64,000 bases of DNA from Flavobacteriaceae bacterium (GTDB taxonomy: Bacteria > Bacteroidota > Bacteroidia > Flavobacteriales > Flavobacteriaceae): positions 62,001 to 126,000 of the forward strand of contig CANGFO010000001.1 in NCBI GenBank assembly GCA_947453195.1, given 5' to 3'. Every line of letters begins with the position of its first letter. The first letter of the stretch is position 1. The translations under genes and the position numbers were made by a program. The notes below the pieces were generated by a model that had not been told where the DNA came from, did no database searches, and saw nothing but the letters and a program-made list of their open reading frames with translations. Shown one piece after another: positions 1-9,079 of the stretch.

Positions 1-599
1 ACATGGTTGCTGCCTATAGCACTTTTGCAAATCAAGGCGTTTACATTAAGCCACAATTCATTTCTAGAATTGAAGATAAAAACGGAGCTGTAATTTTTGA
101 ACCCGTACCCGAATCACACGATGTATTAAGTAAAGATGTTTCGTTTGCGGTAATTAAATTGTTAGAAGGTGTAACCGAAGGTGGATCGGGAGAACGACTA
201 AGAACCGAAGGTGGTGGAAGCGGTGATAACCGTTGGACAGGATATCCTTATGTATTTAAAAATCCTATTGCTGGTAAAACAGGAACTTCACAAAATCAAT
301 CGGACGGTTGGTTTATCGGAATGGTGCCTAATTTAGTAACTGGCGTTTGGGTTGGATGTGAAGACCGATCAGCACATTTTAAAAGTATCACTTATGGTCA
401 AGGAGCAACTGCAGCTTTACCTATTTGGGGATATTTCATGGAAAAATGCTACCAAGATCCAGATCTTCTCATCTCCAAGGACGAATTCCAACGACCTGAA
501 AATTTTGCAATTAAAGTAGATTGCTATTCAGCTCCAAGAGAAGCGGTTAAAGACTCTACCAATACCGAAGAACAAAATCCAGATGAATTTGGACTTTAG
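1..599 (+). CDS. Penicillin-binding protein 1A, C-terminal part (cut by window start)
   Basis: C-terminal 198 residues of a class A (bifunctional) penicillin-binding protein; the glycosyltransferase domain and most of the transpeptidase domain lie before the window. The visible [13 protein letters not shown] stretch is the third active-site motif (KTG) of the penicillin-binding fold, followed by the usual GVWVGCEDR and the [15 protein letters not shown] segment. The family polymerises and cross-links peptidoglycan in the periplasm. The ATG at base 3 is internal, not the real start, because the frame is open to the window edge. The stop is followed after 14 bases by scoA. Family assignment is secure; the exact paralogue (PBP1A or 1C-like) is inferred from the tail. 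Confidence 0.9.
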   Translation, partial: MVAAYSTFANQGVYIKPQFISRIEDKNGAVIFEPVPESHDVLSKDVSFAVIKLLEGVTEGGSGERLRTEGGGSGDNRWTGYPYVFKNPIAGKTGTSQNQSDGWFIGMVPNLVTGVWVGCEDRSAHFKSITYGQGATAALPIWGYFMEKCYQDPDLLISKDEFQRPENFAIKVDCYSAPREAVKDSTNTEEQNPDEFGL

Positions 600-613
600 T
601 AATATTTAGTATT

Positions 614-1312
614 ATGATAAATAAAAAAGTAAACTCCGTTGAGGAAGCACTGCAAGGGATTGAAGATAACATGACAATCCTTTTAGGTGGATTTGGACTG
701 TGCGGAATCCCTGAAAATTCTATAGCCGAATTAGTAAAAAAAGGAACGAAAAACTTGACTTGTATTTCTAATAATGCGGGGGTAGATGATTTCGGACTTG
801 GCTTATTATTACAACAAAAGCAAGTCAAGAAAATGATCTCTTCTTATGTAGGAGAAAATGCCGAATTTGAAAGACAAATGCTTTCTGGCGAATTGGATGT
901 AGAGCTTATTCCACAAGGAACTTTAGCAGAAAGATGTCGTGCGGCGCAAGCGGGAATTCCTGCATTTTTTACTCCTGCAGGTTTCGGAACAGAAGTTGCA
1001 GAAGGCAAAGAAACACGCGAATTTAATGGAAAAATGCACGTTATGGAACACGCATTTAAAGCCGATTATTCTATCGTAAAAGCTTGGAAAGGTGACGAAG
1101 CTGGAAATTTAATTTTTAAAGGAACTGCAAGAAACTTCAACCCTTGCATGTGTGGGGCAGCCAAAATAACTATTGCTGAAGTAGAAGAATTAGTGCCGGC
1201 AGGAACTTTAGATCCAAACCAAGTGCACATACCAGGAATATTAATTCAAAGAATTTTCCAAGGTGAAAAATTTGAAAAAAGAATTGAGCAACGAACAGTA
1301 AGACAACATTAA
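614..1312 (+). CDS. scoA: 3-oxoacid CoA-transferase, subunit A
   Basis: Alpha subunit of a two-subunit 3-oxoacid (succinyl-CoA:acetoacetate) CoA-transferase, which activates acetoacetate with CoA from succinyl-CoA in ketone-body and short-chain acid use. The N-terminus has the family's glycine-rich CoA-binding signature ([15 protein letters not shown]), followed by [13 protein letters not shown] and the [16 protein letters not shown] segment. At 232 residues it has the usual length for a separate subunit A. The B subunit gene follows after about 30 bases in the same direction, so the pair is almost certainly one transcript and one heteromer. Substrate preference cannot be fixed from sequence. 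Confidence 0.93.
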   Translation: MINKKVNSVEEALQGIEDNMTILLGGFGLCGIPENSIAELVKKGTKNLTCISNNAGVDDFGLGLLLQQKQVKKMISSYVGENAEFERQMLSGELDVELIPQGTLAERCRAAQAGIPAFFTPAGFGTEVAEGKETREFNGKMHVMEHAFKADYSIVKAWKGDEAGNLIFKGTARNFNPCMCGAAKITIAEVEELVPAGTLDPNQVHIPGILIQRIFQGEKFEKRIEQRTVRQH

Positions 1313-1342
1313 TTACTGATTCATTAATTTGAAAATTTGAAG

Positions 1343-2002
1343 ATGGCATTAGATAAAAACGACATAGCAAAAAGAATAGCCAAAGAAGTAAAAGACGGCT
1401 ATTATGTGAACTTAGGGATTGGAATTCCAACATTGGTAGCCAACTATGTTCGAAATGATATTTCTGTTGAATTTCAAAGCGAAAATGGAGTTCTGGGAAT
1501 GGGCCCTTTTCCATTTGAAGGAGAAGAAGACGCCGATTTAATTAATGCAGGAAAACAAACAATTACAACACTTCCTGGAGCAAGTTTCTTTGACTCTGCT
1601 TTTAGTTTCGGAATGATACGTGGGCAGCATGTTGATTTAACCATTCTTGGCGCTATGGAAGTTTCAGAAAATGGAGATATCGCTAACTGGAAAATCCCTG
1701 GTAAAATGGTAAAAGGAATGGGTGGCGCTATGGATTTAGTTGCTTCTGCAGATAACATTATCGTGGCTATGATGCACGTAAATAAAGCTGGTGAAAGCAA
1801 AATTCTTAAAAAATGTACTTTGCCGTTAACTGGAGTTGGTTGTGTGAAAAAAGTAGTGACGGAATTGGCTGTTCTAGAAATCACTCCAAAAGGATTCAAA
1901 TTGTTGGAGCGTGCGCCTGGAGTTTCTGTAGAACACATTATTGCATCAACTGAAGCTGATTTAATTATTGAAGGAACAATCCCAGAAATGGTGATCGCTT
2001 AG
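1343..2002 (+). CDS. scoB: 3-oxoacid CoA-transferase, subunit B
   Basis: Beta subunit partnering the preceding gene. The SENGVLGMGPFPF stretch carries the glutamate that forms the covalent glutamyl-CoA thioester in this family (SENG motif), and LGAMEVSENGDIANWKIPGK is typical of subunit B. The ORF track starts at a TTG (1337), but the ATG two codons later gives the normal N-terminus (MALDKNDIAKRIAKEV), so 1343 is chosen, giving 219 residues. The stop is separated by one base from the stop of a convergent small gene. Confidence 0.93.
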   Translation: MALDKNDIAKRIAKEVKDGYYVNLGIGIPTLVANYVRNDISVEFQSENGVLGMGPFPFEGEEDADLINAGKQTITTLPGASFFDSAFSFGMIRGQHVDLTILGAMEVSENGDIANWKIPGKMVKGMGGAMDLVASADNIIVAMMHVNKAGESKILKKCTLPLTGVGCVKKVVTELAVLEITPKGFKLLERAPGVSVEHIIASTEADLIIEGTIPEMVIA

Positions 2003-2003
2003 T

Positions 2004-2402
2004 TTATTCTTTTTTACCCTCTTTCAATTCCATAAAAGCTGTAGAAGCATGCGCAAAACTTGGTGCTTGCTCATTTACAGTTACCGCTCTTTTTTTATTC
2101 AATTTATAGGTCAAATCCCTTTCAGTGGTAAATAATATTGCACTTAAAAATGGGTTATTTATAAACTCTACTATTCGATTGAAAGCTTTGTCAATAGTAT
2201 GAATTTCAACAATTTCTTCTTTTTGAAATTTAAACTTCAATTCCAATTGTAATTTGTTTTCTATTACGATTAAACGCGCATAAATATTCATTAACTCTGT
2301 GTTCCCAATAGTTTTGGCCAGTGTTAATTTGGCAAAAGTTTCCTCTTTAATACTTGTTTTTACTTCCGAATAAAATTCAGAAAAAGAATCCTTAAAAGGC
2401 AT
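2004..2402 (-). CDS. Conserved-looking protein of unknown function
   Basis: A 132-residue soluble protein that I do not recognise. There is no signal peptide or membrane segment. The N-terminal half looks helical and charged, the middle has alternating hydrophobic strands, and the C-terminus is lysine/glutamate rich. It starts with ATG, lies downstream of the fumarase gene behind a hairpin terminator, and ends one base from the convergent scoB stop. Codon use resembles its neighbours, so it is probably a real gene. No function is proposed. Confidence 0.6.
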   Translation of the reverse strand: MPFKDSFSEFYSEVKTSIKEETFAKLTLAKTIGNTELMNIYARLIVIENKLQLELKFKFQKEEIVEIHTIDKAFNRIVEFINNPFLSAILFTTERDLTYKLNKKRAVTVNEQAPSFAHASTAFMELKEGKKE

Positions 2403-2424
2403 AAGCGTGCTGTTTAGTTAAAAA

Positions 2425-2456
2425 TAAAACCCACAAGGAAACCTTGCAGGTTTTTT
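2425..2456 (-). terminator. Hairpin terminator after fumarase gene
   Basis: CAAGG/CCTTG stem with an AAA loop, extended past a small internal loop by AAAACC/GGTTTT. On the minus strand it is followed by a T-rich run. It sits between the fumarase stop and the small downstream gene. Confidence 0.65.
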
Positions 2457-2474
2457 ATTTTTTATATTTTTAAA

Positions 2475-4076
2475 TTACAAATTAGCAAAGAAATCATTGC
2501 CTTTATCATCAGTAATAATAAATGCTGGGAAGTTTTTAACGGTGATTTTTCGAACGGCTTCCATTCCTAATTCTTCAAAATCTACTACCTCAACTTTTAA
2601 GATGTTGTCTTGCGCCAAAATAGCTGCAGGACCTCCAATAGATCCTAAATAAAAACCGCCATATTTTTGGCACGCGTCTTTTACTTCGGTCGTTCTATTT
2701 CCTTTAGCAAGCATCACCATACTTCCACCCGCTTTCTGGAATTCTTCTACATACACATCCATTCTTCCTGCAGTGGTTGGTCCAAAACTTCCCGAAGGCA
2801 TTCCATCTGGAGTTTTTGCTGGACCGGCATAATAAATTGGATGATTTTTAAAATATTCTGGCATTGGTTTACCGGCATCAAGAAGCTCTTTGATCTTAGC
2901 ATGAGCAATATCGCGAGCAACAATTAAAGTCCCGTTTAATATTAATCTTGTCTTAATTGGATGCTTAGTCAATTCAGCTAAAATCTCAGGCATTGGTCGG
3001 TTCAAATCAATCACAACCGCTTGTTCCATATGTGGTGGAATTTCTGGCAAAAATTGCTTCGGATTTACTTCCAATTGCTCTAAAAATATTCCATCTTTAG
3101 TGATTTTTCCTTTAATGTTTCGATCCGCAGAACAGGAAACACCTAACCCAACCGGACAAGAAGCAGCGTGTCTTGGCAAACGAATTACACGAACATCATG
3201 AGCAAAATATTTACCTCCAAATTGCGCTCCAATAGAACTTTCTTGACATATTTTATGCACTCGCTTTTCCCATTCTAAATCTCGAAAAGCCTGTCCCGAC
3301 ATGTTACCAGAAGTTGGTAAATTATCAAAATATCCAGCAGATGCTTTTTTAACTGCAGCTAAATTTGCTTCGGCAGAAGTCCCTCCAATTACCAAAGCCA
3401 AATGATAAGGTGGACAAGCTGAGGTACCTAAATCTTTGATTTTTTCGCGAATGAATTCATCCATCGATTTTTCGTTTAATAACGATTTGGTCTTTTGATA
3501 TAGGAACGTTTTATTGGCAGAACCTCCTCCTTTAGCAAGGAATAAGAATTCGTAAGAACTACCTTTTTTTGAATAAATATCGATTTGTGCCGGTAAATTT
3601 GAACCCGAATTTTTTTCTTCAAACATCGAAATCGGCACAATTTGAGAATAACGAAGATTTTTATTTTGATAGGTGTTGAATATCCCTTTAGACAAATACT
3701 CGGCATCATCGGCACCTGTATATACATTTTCACCTTTTTTGGCCATTACAATTGCAGTTCCGGTATCTTGACATGAAGGCAATTCTCCTTTTACTGCCAC
3801 CACAGCGTTTTGCAATAAATTGTAGGCTACAAAGCGGTCGTTATCGGTTGCTTCAGGATCGTCCAAAATGTTTTTTAGCTTCTGCAAATGCGAAGTACGC
3901 AACATAAATGAAACTTCATTCATGGCTTCTTGTGCTAATAATTCCAACCCTTTTGGATCAACGATTAGAATTTCTCTATCTCCAAATTGTTCAGATTTTA
4001 CAAAATCGGAAGTCAGTTTTTTGTATAGCGTATCGTCTTTTAATATCGGATACGGATCTTGATATATAAAATCCAT
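2475..4076 (-). CDS. Class I (iron-sulfur) fumarate hydratase
   Basis: Interconverts fumarate and malate in the TCA cycle using a 4Fe-4S cluster. At 533 residues it matches the single-chain FumA/FumB length. Candidate cluster cysteines lie in SCQDTGTA (about residue 102), GTSACPPYH (about 220) and [10 protein letters not shown] (about 305-315), in the family order. The C-terminal domain has [18 protein letters not shown], containing the fumarase swivel-domain motif. It is flanked by its own terminator on one side and about 100 bases from the SpmAB-like gene upstream, so it is likely its own transcription unit. The iron-sulfur type is oxygen-labile, which is worth noting in an organism with aerobic heme synthesis. 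Confidence 0.95.
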   Translation of the reverse strand: MDFIYQDPYPILKDDTLYKKLTSDFVKSEQFGDREILIVDPKGLELLAQEAMNEVSFMLRTSHLQKLKNILDDPEATDNDRFVAYNLLQNAVVAVKGELPSCQDTGTAIVMAKKGENVYTGADDAEYLSKGIFNTYQNKNLRYSQIVPISMFEEKNSGSNLPAQIDIYSKKGSSYEFLFLAKGGGSANKTFLYQKTKSLLNEKSMDEFIREKIKDLGTSACPPYHLALVIGGTSAEANLAAVKKASAGYFDNLPTSGNMSGQAFRDLEWEKRVHKICQESSIGAQFGGKYFAHDVRVIRLPRHAASCPVGLGVSCSADRNIKGKITKDGIFLEQLEVNPKQFLPEIPPHMEQAVVIDLNRPMPEILAELTKHPIKTRLILNGTLIVARDIAHAKIKELLDAGKPMPEYFKNHPIYYAGPAKTPDGMPSGSFGPTTAGRMDVYVEEFQKAGGSMVMLAKGNRTTEVKDACQKYGGFYLGSIGGPAAILAQDNILKVEVVDFEELGMEAVRKITVKNFPAFIITDDKGNDFFANL

Positions 4077-4175
4077 TTTAAATATATTTTTGAGATGTAA
4101 AGTTACGGAAAGTTGCGGGATTGCTACATTAATTTTTTGCTAAATTGATGTAGTTACTTTACAAGAAAAAAAATA

Positions 4176-5615
4176 TTAAAAAAACCAACTAGCCACAAAG
4201 ATAGCTGCAAGAACGCAAACTAAATCTACCAAAAGCATGGTGCTAAGTGTATATCTTGTATTCTTAATATTAATGCTACCAAAGTAAACGGCAATAACAT
4301 AAAAAGTAGTTTCGGCACTACATTGAAAAATACAACTTAATCTTCCGGTGAAAGAATCGGGGCCAAACATGCGCATAGAATCAATCATAAATCCACGAGA
4401 ACCTCCCGAACTAAAGGGACGCAACATAGCAACCGGAAGGGAATCGGTGATTTCTTTGCTCACCCCAATATTTGAAAAAGCAAACGACAATCCGTTGCTG
4501 ATTAATTCAAATAATCCGCTGTTTCTAAAGAACGAAATGGCAACCAACATCCCCATAACATAAGGAAATATTTTTACTCCGGTTTGCAACCCGTTGTTCG
4601 CTCCAGTTACAAAAGTGTCGAAAATAGTCGTGTCTTGTGCAACAAATTTCTTTTCGTTTATAAATGAAAAAATCAAAGTAAACCCAATAATTGCAACCAG
4701 CATTAATCCGGAAAGATTCGACGTAAAGAAATTTTTACCTATTAAATCTAGGGTATTTACATAAAATAACAACCCTACAATTGCAGCAATTATTGTCATT
4801 AAAGCTACTACCAACGAGGCACTTTTAAAGTTAATTTTTTGTCGAATTCCAACAATAATAAATGCGGCAATGGTACCAATGAAAGAAGTGATAATACAGG
4901 GCAACATCACATCGGCCGGATTGCTTGCATTTTCTGCAGCACGATAACCAATTATGGATGTTGGAATTAAAGTCAGGCCTGCGGCATGAAGACACATGAA
5001 CATGATTTGTGCATCACTTGCTTTGTCTTTTTCGGGATTTATTTCTTGTAAACTTTGCATTGCCTTTAAGCCAAAAGGCGTTGCAGCTGAGTCTAATCCT
5101 AAGAAATTAGCCGCAAAATTTAAAGTCATGTATGAAATAGATTCGTGATTTTTTGGAACCGATGGAAAAACTTTAGTAAACATTGGACTCAGCTTTTTAG
5201 CTAATTTCTCTGCCGCACCCGAAATAATTAATAATTCCATTAATCCGCAAAAGAAAGCCAAATAGGCAATTAGCGGAAGTATTAAATCCAGCAAAGTATT
5301 TTTACAGGTTGGCAATAAACCATCGGATTTTTGAATTCCACTAAAAATTTTAACAGTTTTACTTTTGTAAACATAAGTAGTGTCAGCATTTAAAGTATCT
5401 CTATTGACCACAATTGTTTGATCCGGAGCATTTTTTATGCTGTCTTTTATAAAAACAGGAACTTGATTTAGGTATTTTTCAGAAATTAAAATCGGTTCAT
5501 CTTTTTTTCCATTCAATACATAATCAATCGTGTAGCTGTTTCCAACAAACAAACTGAAAACCACAAAAGCAATTGATGAAATAAAAATAGCAAGCCAAAA
5601 TCTACTTAAAACCAT
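4176..5615 (-). CDS. Nucleoside-recognition (Gate) membrane protein, SpmA/SpmB-like fusion
   Basis: A 479-residue polytopic inner-membrane protein. After a first membrane helix and a hydrophilic loop (about residues 27-105, probably extracytoplasmic), two Gate-type halves follow. The first carries NFLGLDSAATPFGLKAMQ, the SpmA-like motif; the second carries PVAMLRPFSSGGSRGFMID, the SpmB-like motif. In spore formers SpmA and SpmB are separate proteins linked to core dehydration. Here they form one chain in a lineage that does not sporulate, so the role is unknown; transport of a small solute is a guess. It stands alone between the exonuclease and fumarase genes. Confidence 0.85.
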   Translation of the reverse strand: MVLSRFWLAIFISSIAFVVFSLFVGNSYTIDYVLNGKKDEPILISEKYLNQVPVFIKDSIKNAPDQTIVVNRDTLNADTTYVYKSKTVKIFSGIQKSDGLLPTCKNTLLDLILPLIAYLAFFCGLMELLIISGAAEKLAKKLSPMFTKVFPSVPKNHESISYMTLNFAANFLGLDSAATPFGLKAMQSLQEINPEKDKASDAQIMFMCLHAAGLTLIPTSIIGYRAAENASNPADVMLPCIITSFIGTIAAFIIVGIRQKINFKSASLVVALMTIIAAIVGLLFYVNTLDLIGKNFFTSNLSGLMLVAIIGFTLIFSFINEKKFVAQDTTIFDTFVTGANNGLQTGVKIFPYVMGMLVAISFFRNSGLFELISNGLSFAFSNIGVSKEITDSLPVAMLRPFSSGGSRGFMIDSMRMFGPDSFTGRLSCIFQCSAETTFYVIAVYFGSINIKNTRYTLSTMLLVDLVCVLAAIFVASWFF

Positions 5616-5678
5616 AATCTGTTTTTTTGTAAAAGTAATAAAAAGACCGAAATAGGAAATATCCTACCAAATTAATAA

Positions 5679-6392
5679 TTACACATGAATTATCTCGTCC
5701 TCAATTAACAAATCTTCTTTTCTAAATCTCAGAAATACTTGGGCAACCGCAATGACGTCTTTTTCGCAATAGGTTACAATTCGGTCGATGTCTTTTTCTA
5801 TATAAAAAACGTGCCCCACTTGGCTGCCGTCAATGTCACCTTTTGGAGAAGGGATTCCCAATATTTTAGTAAGTAATTTTAAAGAAGTAAAGTGCTTGTA
5901 GTCGCCAAATTTCCATAATTCTAAAGTATCCAAATGAGCGATTTCCCAAGGTTTTTTCCCAAATAAATTCAGTTTACTCGGAATAGAAATTTGGTTGATA
6001 ATCATTCTTCGAGCAATAAATGGAAAATCAAATTCTTTGGCATTATGTCCACACAGAATGTGCTGTGGCGTATTGAAATGATTGTTTAGTAAATTATTAA
6101 AGTCTGCTAATATCTTTTTTTCTTCTCCAAAAAAAGAAGTCACTCTAAAGTTTCTAATGTCGCCTTTGATGATAAAATACCCAACCGAAATACATACAAT
6201 TTTTCCGAATTCTGCCCAAATTCCTGCACGATCATAAAAATCTTCTGCAGTGAATTCTTCTTTGCGTTGGTATTGCGTTTTGTGCTCCCAAAGTGATTTC
6301 ATTTCATCATCCAAAGAATTGAAATGTTCTTCTTGTGGAACGGTTTCTATATCAAGAAATAAAATTGAATCTAACCGAATTTTCTCAATCAT
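5679..6392 (-). CDS. 3'-5' exonuclease, DnaQ/PolB-exonuclease-like
   Basis: A 237-residue protein related to the proofreading exonuclease domain of family B polymerases but with no polymerase attached. Three acidic motifs are visible: ExoI as FLDIETVPQ (D and E), ExoII in CGHNAKEFDFPFI, and ExoIII as YCEKDVIAVAQ (Y..xD). Together they support two-metal-ion 3'-5' exonuclease activity. The in vivo substrate is unknown; DNA repair or RNA trimming are both possible. It is the last gene of a minus-strand run that includes the alkyltransferase gene upstream (about 95 bases apart), weakly consistent with a repair role. Confidence 0.85.
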   Translation of the reverse strand: MIEKIRLDSILFLDIETVPQEEHFNSLDDEMKSLWEHKTQYQRKEEFTAEDFYDRAGIWAEFGKIVCISVGYFIIKGDIRNFRVTSFFGEEKKILADFNNLLNNHFNTPQHILCGHNAKEFDFPFIARRMIINQISIPSKLNLFGKKPWEIAHLDTLELWKFGDYKHFTSLKLLTKILGIPSPKGDIDGSQVGHVFYIEKDIDRIVTYCEKDVIAVAQVFLRFRKEDLLIEDEIIHV

Positions 6393-6487
6393 AATTTAGA
6401 CTTATTTGAATAATAGACTTTGAATATTAAATCCTAAAAATAGAATTTATAAATCTAAGATAGTCTAAATATCGCTAAAAATCTAGC

Positions 6488-6961
6488 CTAAAATAAACTT
6501 TGTTGATTGGTAGGATTTTCGAGTTCTAAAAGCCACTTTTTCCTCCATAACCCACCTGCATAACCTGTAAGCGAACCGTCTGTTCCAATTACTCTGTGGC
6601 AGGGAATTACAAGCCAAAGTGGGTTTTTCCCATTGGCGGCAGCCACGGCACGGATGGCTTTTACATCTCCTATTTTTTTAGACAATTCCATATAGGATAG
6701 GGTTTTCCCATATGGAATATTTAGTAACTCTTGCCAAACGCTTTGCTGAAAATCGGTTCCTTTTGGATTTAATTTCAAATTGAAATGAGTTCGTTTTCCT
6801 TCAAAATATTCTTGCAATTGGATTACTGCTTGTTCTAATTCTTTTGGAATAGACACAGAAATTTTTCCTTCATCCAAAATACTTATTTCGGAAATACCAT
6901 TTGCATCACCAACAATTTTGACGACTCCCAAAGGACATTTAAAAAAAGTAGTTTGTGCCAT
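6488..6961 (-). CDS. ogt: Methylated-DNA-[protein]-cysteine S-methyltransferase
   Basis: Suicide repair enzyme that moves an alkyl group from O6-alkylguanine in DNA to its own cysteine. The active-site motif VIPCHRVIG and the GYAGGLWRKKWLLELE C-terminus are diagnostic. The helix-turn-helix region with the YGKTLSYMELSKKIG segment precedes them. At 157 residues it is the short Ogt form without an Ada regulatory domain. It is 10 bases downstream of the cytochrome c gene and probably co-transcribed with it. Confidence 0.95.
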   Translation of the reverse strand: MAQTTFFKCPLGVVKIVGDANGISEISILDEGKISVSIPKELEQAVIQLQEYFEGKRTHFNLKLNPKGTDFQQSVWQELLNIPYGKTLSYMELSKKIGDVKAIRAVAAANGKNPLWLVIPCHRVIGTDGSLTGYAGGLWRKKWLLELENPTNQQSLF

Positions 6962-6971
6962 TTATGAGTAA

Positions 6972-7370
6972 CTATTTCCCTTGGCTAAATATATATTGCT
7001 CAACAGCTTGTCTTTCTTCGTCGGTGAAGTTTTTAGTAATCTCAAAATTAATTTTCATTACTTCATATTGCGCTGGGTCTATAACCGGTTCTTCGGTTCC
7101 AGTTAAGAATTTAGCAACACTGATTTTATTCTTTTTGTAGATTTTAGCAATTTCTTGAATGCTTGGCCCTACCAATTTTACATCTAATTTGTGGCAAGTA
7201 ATGCAAATTCCTTTTCCTTCAAAAATCGCTTTCCCTTTATCGGCTAAAGGATATGTTGCGTTATCAATTATTGGTTTTTTACCAAAATCTTCGTCACTTT
7301 TTTTTCCACCACAACCTATTACCATTGCAAGTGCCATAGTAAAAAGAAGCATATTTATTTTTGTTTTCAT
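6972..7370 (-). CDS. Small monoheme cytochrome c lipoprotein
   Basis: A 132-residue exported c-type cytochrome. It has a lipoprotein signal peptide ending in a lipobox (VIGC, cysteine about residue 20), then a single heme-attachment motif CITCH, then a conserved methionine (about YEVMKIN) that could be the distal iron ligand. The C-terminal helix FTDEERQAVEQYI is typical of class I cytochromes c. It probably shuttles electrons at the outer face of the inner membrane. Its start lies 3 bases after the hemB stop, so it is co-transcribed with the heme genes that supply its cofactor. Confidence 0.9.
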   Translation of the reverse strand: MKTKINMLLFTMALAMVIGCGGKKSDEDFGKKPIIDNATYPLADKGKAIFEGKGICITCHKLDVKLVGPSIQEIAKIYKKNKISVAKFLTGTEEPVIDPAQYEVMKINFEITKNFTDEERQAVEQYIFSQGK

Positions 7371-7373
7371 TAG

Positions 7374-8369
7374 CTATCTATTTAAAATAATAGCTGCTTC
7401 TTTTGCAAAATAAGTCGAAATTAAACTTGCTCCTGCGCGTTTGATACACATTAATTGCTCCATCATTATTTTATCATGGTCCAACCATCCTCTTTCGGAA
7501 GCTGCTTTAATCATGGCGTATTCTCCCGAAACATGAAAAACAGTTACTGGAACATTTACAGCATTTTTTACTTCGCGAACAATGTCTAAATAGGCAATAC
7601 CGGGTTTAACCATAACCATATCGGCGCCTTCTTCAACATCCATAAGTGCTTCTTTAATGGCTTCAATTCGGTTGGCATAATCCATTTGGTAGGTTTTTTT
7701 ATCTTTTGGCACTTCCACATCCGCCTCTTTCGGAGCACTATCTAACGCATCGCGAAAAGGACCATAAAATGCAGAAGCATATTTAGCCGAATAACTCATA
7801 ATTCCCACATTTGGGAATCCAGCAGCATCCAATCCTTGGCGTAAACGCAAAACGCGTCCATCCATCATATCGCTTGGTGCTACAAAATCTGCTCCTGCTT
7901 GGGCGTGAGAAACGGCCATTTTTACCAAAGCATCGTTGGTAGCATCATTAGCGACATCACCATTTTCAATAATTCCGTCGTGGCCATAAATAGAATACGG
8001 ATCTAAAGCCACATCGGGCATTACAATCATTTCTGGGCAGGCAGATTTGATAGCTGTAATAGTGCGTTGCATCAACCCATTAGGATTCCAAGCTTCTTTT
8101 CCGGTGTTGTCTTTTAACGATTCGTCCACTTTTACATAAATGTTTACCGCACGGATTCCTAGAGCAAATAATTCTTTTACCTCAGCAACCGTTAAGTCAA
8201 TAGAACGGCGATAAATTCCGGGCATGGAAGGAATTTCTACTTTATAGTTTTCTCCTTCTGCAATGAACATTGGAAACATAAAATCACTTGGACTTAATGT
8301 GGTTTCACGAACTAAGCCTCTTATGGATTCGTTAGCTCTTAATCTGCGGCCTCTTTGTAATGGAAACAT
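7374..8369 (-). CDS. hemB: Delta-aminolevulinic acid dehydratase (porphobilinogen synthase)
   Basis: Condenses two 5-aminolevulinate molecules to porphobilinogen. Both Schiff-base lysine regions are visible (MSYSAKYASAFYGPFRDA and MVMVKPGIAYLD), with the usual 331 residues. The metal loop reads MPDVALDPYSIYGHDG. The cysteine triad of zinc enzymes is missing and replaced by the aspartate-containing form seen in magnesium-dependent enzymes of plants and some bacteria, so a zinc-independent enzyme is inferred. It follows the YdeI/CDGSH gene by 9 bases, inside the heme gene run. Confidence 0.96.
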   Translation of the reverse strand: MFPLQRGRRLRANESIRGLVRETTLSPSDFMFPMFIAEGENYKVEIPSMPGIYRRSIDLTVAEVKELFALGIRAVNIYVKVDESLKDNTGKEAWNPNGLMQRTITAIKSACPEMIVMPDVALDPYSIYGHDGIIENGDVANDATNDALVKMAVSHAQAGADFVAPSDMMDGRVLRLRQGLDAAGFPNVGIMSYSAKYASAFYGPFRDALDSAPKEADVEVPKDKKTYQMDYANRIEAIKEALMDVEEGADMVMVKPGIAYLDIVREVKNAVNVPVTVFHVSGEYAMIKAASERGWLDHDKIMMEQLMCIKRAGASLISTYFAKEAAIILNR

Positions 8370-8378
8370 ATTTTTTGT

Positions 8379-9017
8379 TTATTTTAGTATTTTGTGTGAA
8401 CCGTCGCATTGTGGCATTTTTTTCGAAAGTCCACAAGTACAATCCGTCATTCCTTTTCCGTCTATTATTTGATTTGTAAATTTATTAATCCTTGAAAACC
8501 TTGTCTCAGATTGTTTTGCTGCAGCAAAAAACATATGGTAAGCTCTTTGTCTTCCTGGAGTTAAAGATTCGAAAGCGGCTTTAAGCTTAGGGTTTTTGCC
8601 AAAAGCAATTTCAAGTTCTTCAATAAATTCAAATTTTGCCTCTGTAATTTTTACAATTTTAACTCCAATTTTTTCAAGCTCTATTGCTTGATTGATATAA
8701 TTACTGATTGCATATTTCTTCCTATCTAAATCTTTAATTTCAGATAATTTTATCATCCTTACATTTTGAGTATTATCCCCTGGTTTTTCTAATATTTCAT
8801 AAGAATCATTAATAAACGCACCCTTAAAAAATGAAACGCCGAAAGAATTCTTAAAATTGAAAATCATACAAACATTCTTATTTTGAAAGGTGTAACAAGG
8901 AGCATTCCATTTTAGTTCTTCTTTCAAATCAGCTGTGAGCACGATAGATCGTAAAAGATTTAATTCTTCTTTTCTAATTTTCTGTTCTTCAAAATAGTTA
9001 TCTAAATTGGCATTCAT
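8379..9017 (-). CDS. YdeI/OmdA-like protein with C-terminal CDGSH-type motif
   Basis: A 212-residue soluble protein in three parts. Residues 1 to about 120 resemble DUF1801 (YdhG-like). Residues about 130-190 carry the YdeI/OmdA signature AFESLTPGRQRAYHMFF with AKQSETR. The last 20 residues form a near-perfect CDGSH pattern: Cys193, Cys195, Cys204 and His208, spaced CxC-x2-S-x3-P-x-CDGSH. CDGSH domains bind redox-active, pH-labile 2Fe-2S clusters; YdeI-family proteins are linked to stress and bacteriocin protection. The gene sits between hemF and hemB in the heme run, which hints at an iron or heme connection, but the biochemical role is unknown. Confidence 0.8.
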   Translation of the reverse strand: MNANLDNYFEEQKIRKEELNLLRSIVLTADLKEELKWNAPCYTFQNKNVCMIFNFKNSFGVSFFKGAFINDSYEILEKPGDNTQNVRMIKLSEIKDLDRKKYAISNYINQAIELEKIGVKIVKITEAKFEFIEELEIAFGKNPKLKAAFESLTPGRQRAYHMFFAAAKQSETRFSRINKFTNQIIDGKGMTDCTCGLSKKMPQCDGSHKILK

Positions 9018-9079
9018 AACTTTATTTTTACTATTTATATATTATAACACTAGTATGAATAATTATTGATTTCTGATAT

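Noticed and set aside
3-5. ATG at base 3 as the true start of the first gene
   Set aside because: The encoded protein begins in the middle of the transpeptidase domain and the frame is open to the window edge.
556-828. ORF track entry of 90 aa on the minus strand
   Set aside because: Shadow of the PBP end and scoA: it overlaps two strongly supported genes and has no recognisable domain.
1474-1938. 154-aa minus-strand ORF inside scoB
   Set aside because: Fully antisense to scoB with no family resemblance.
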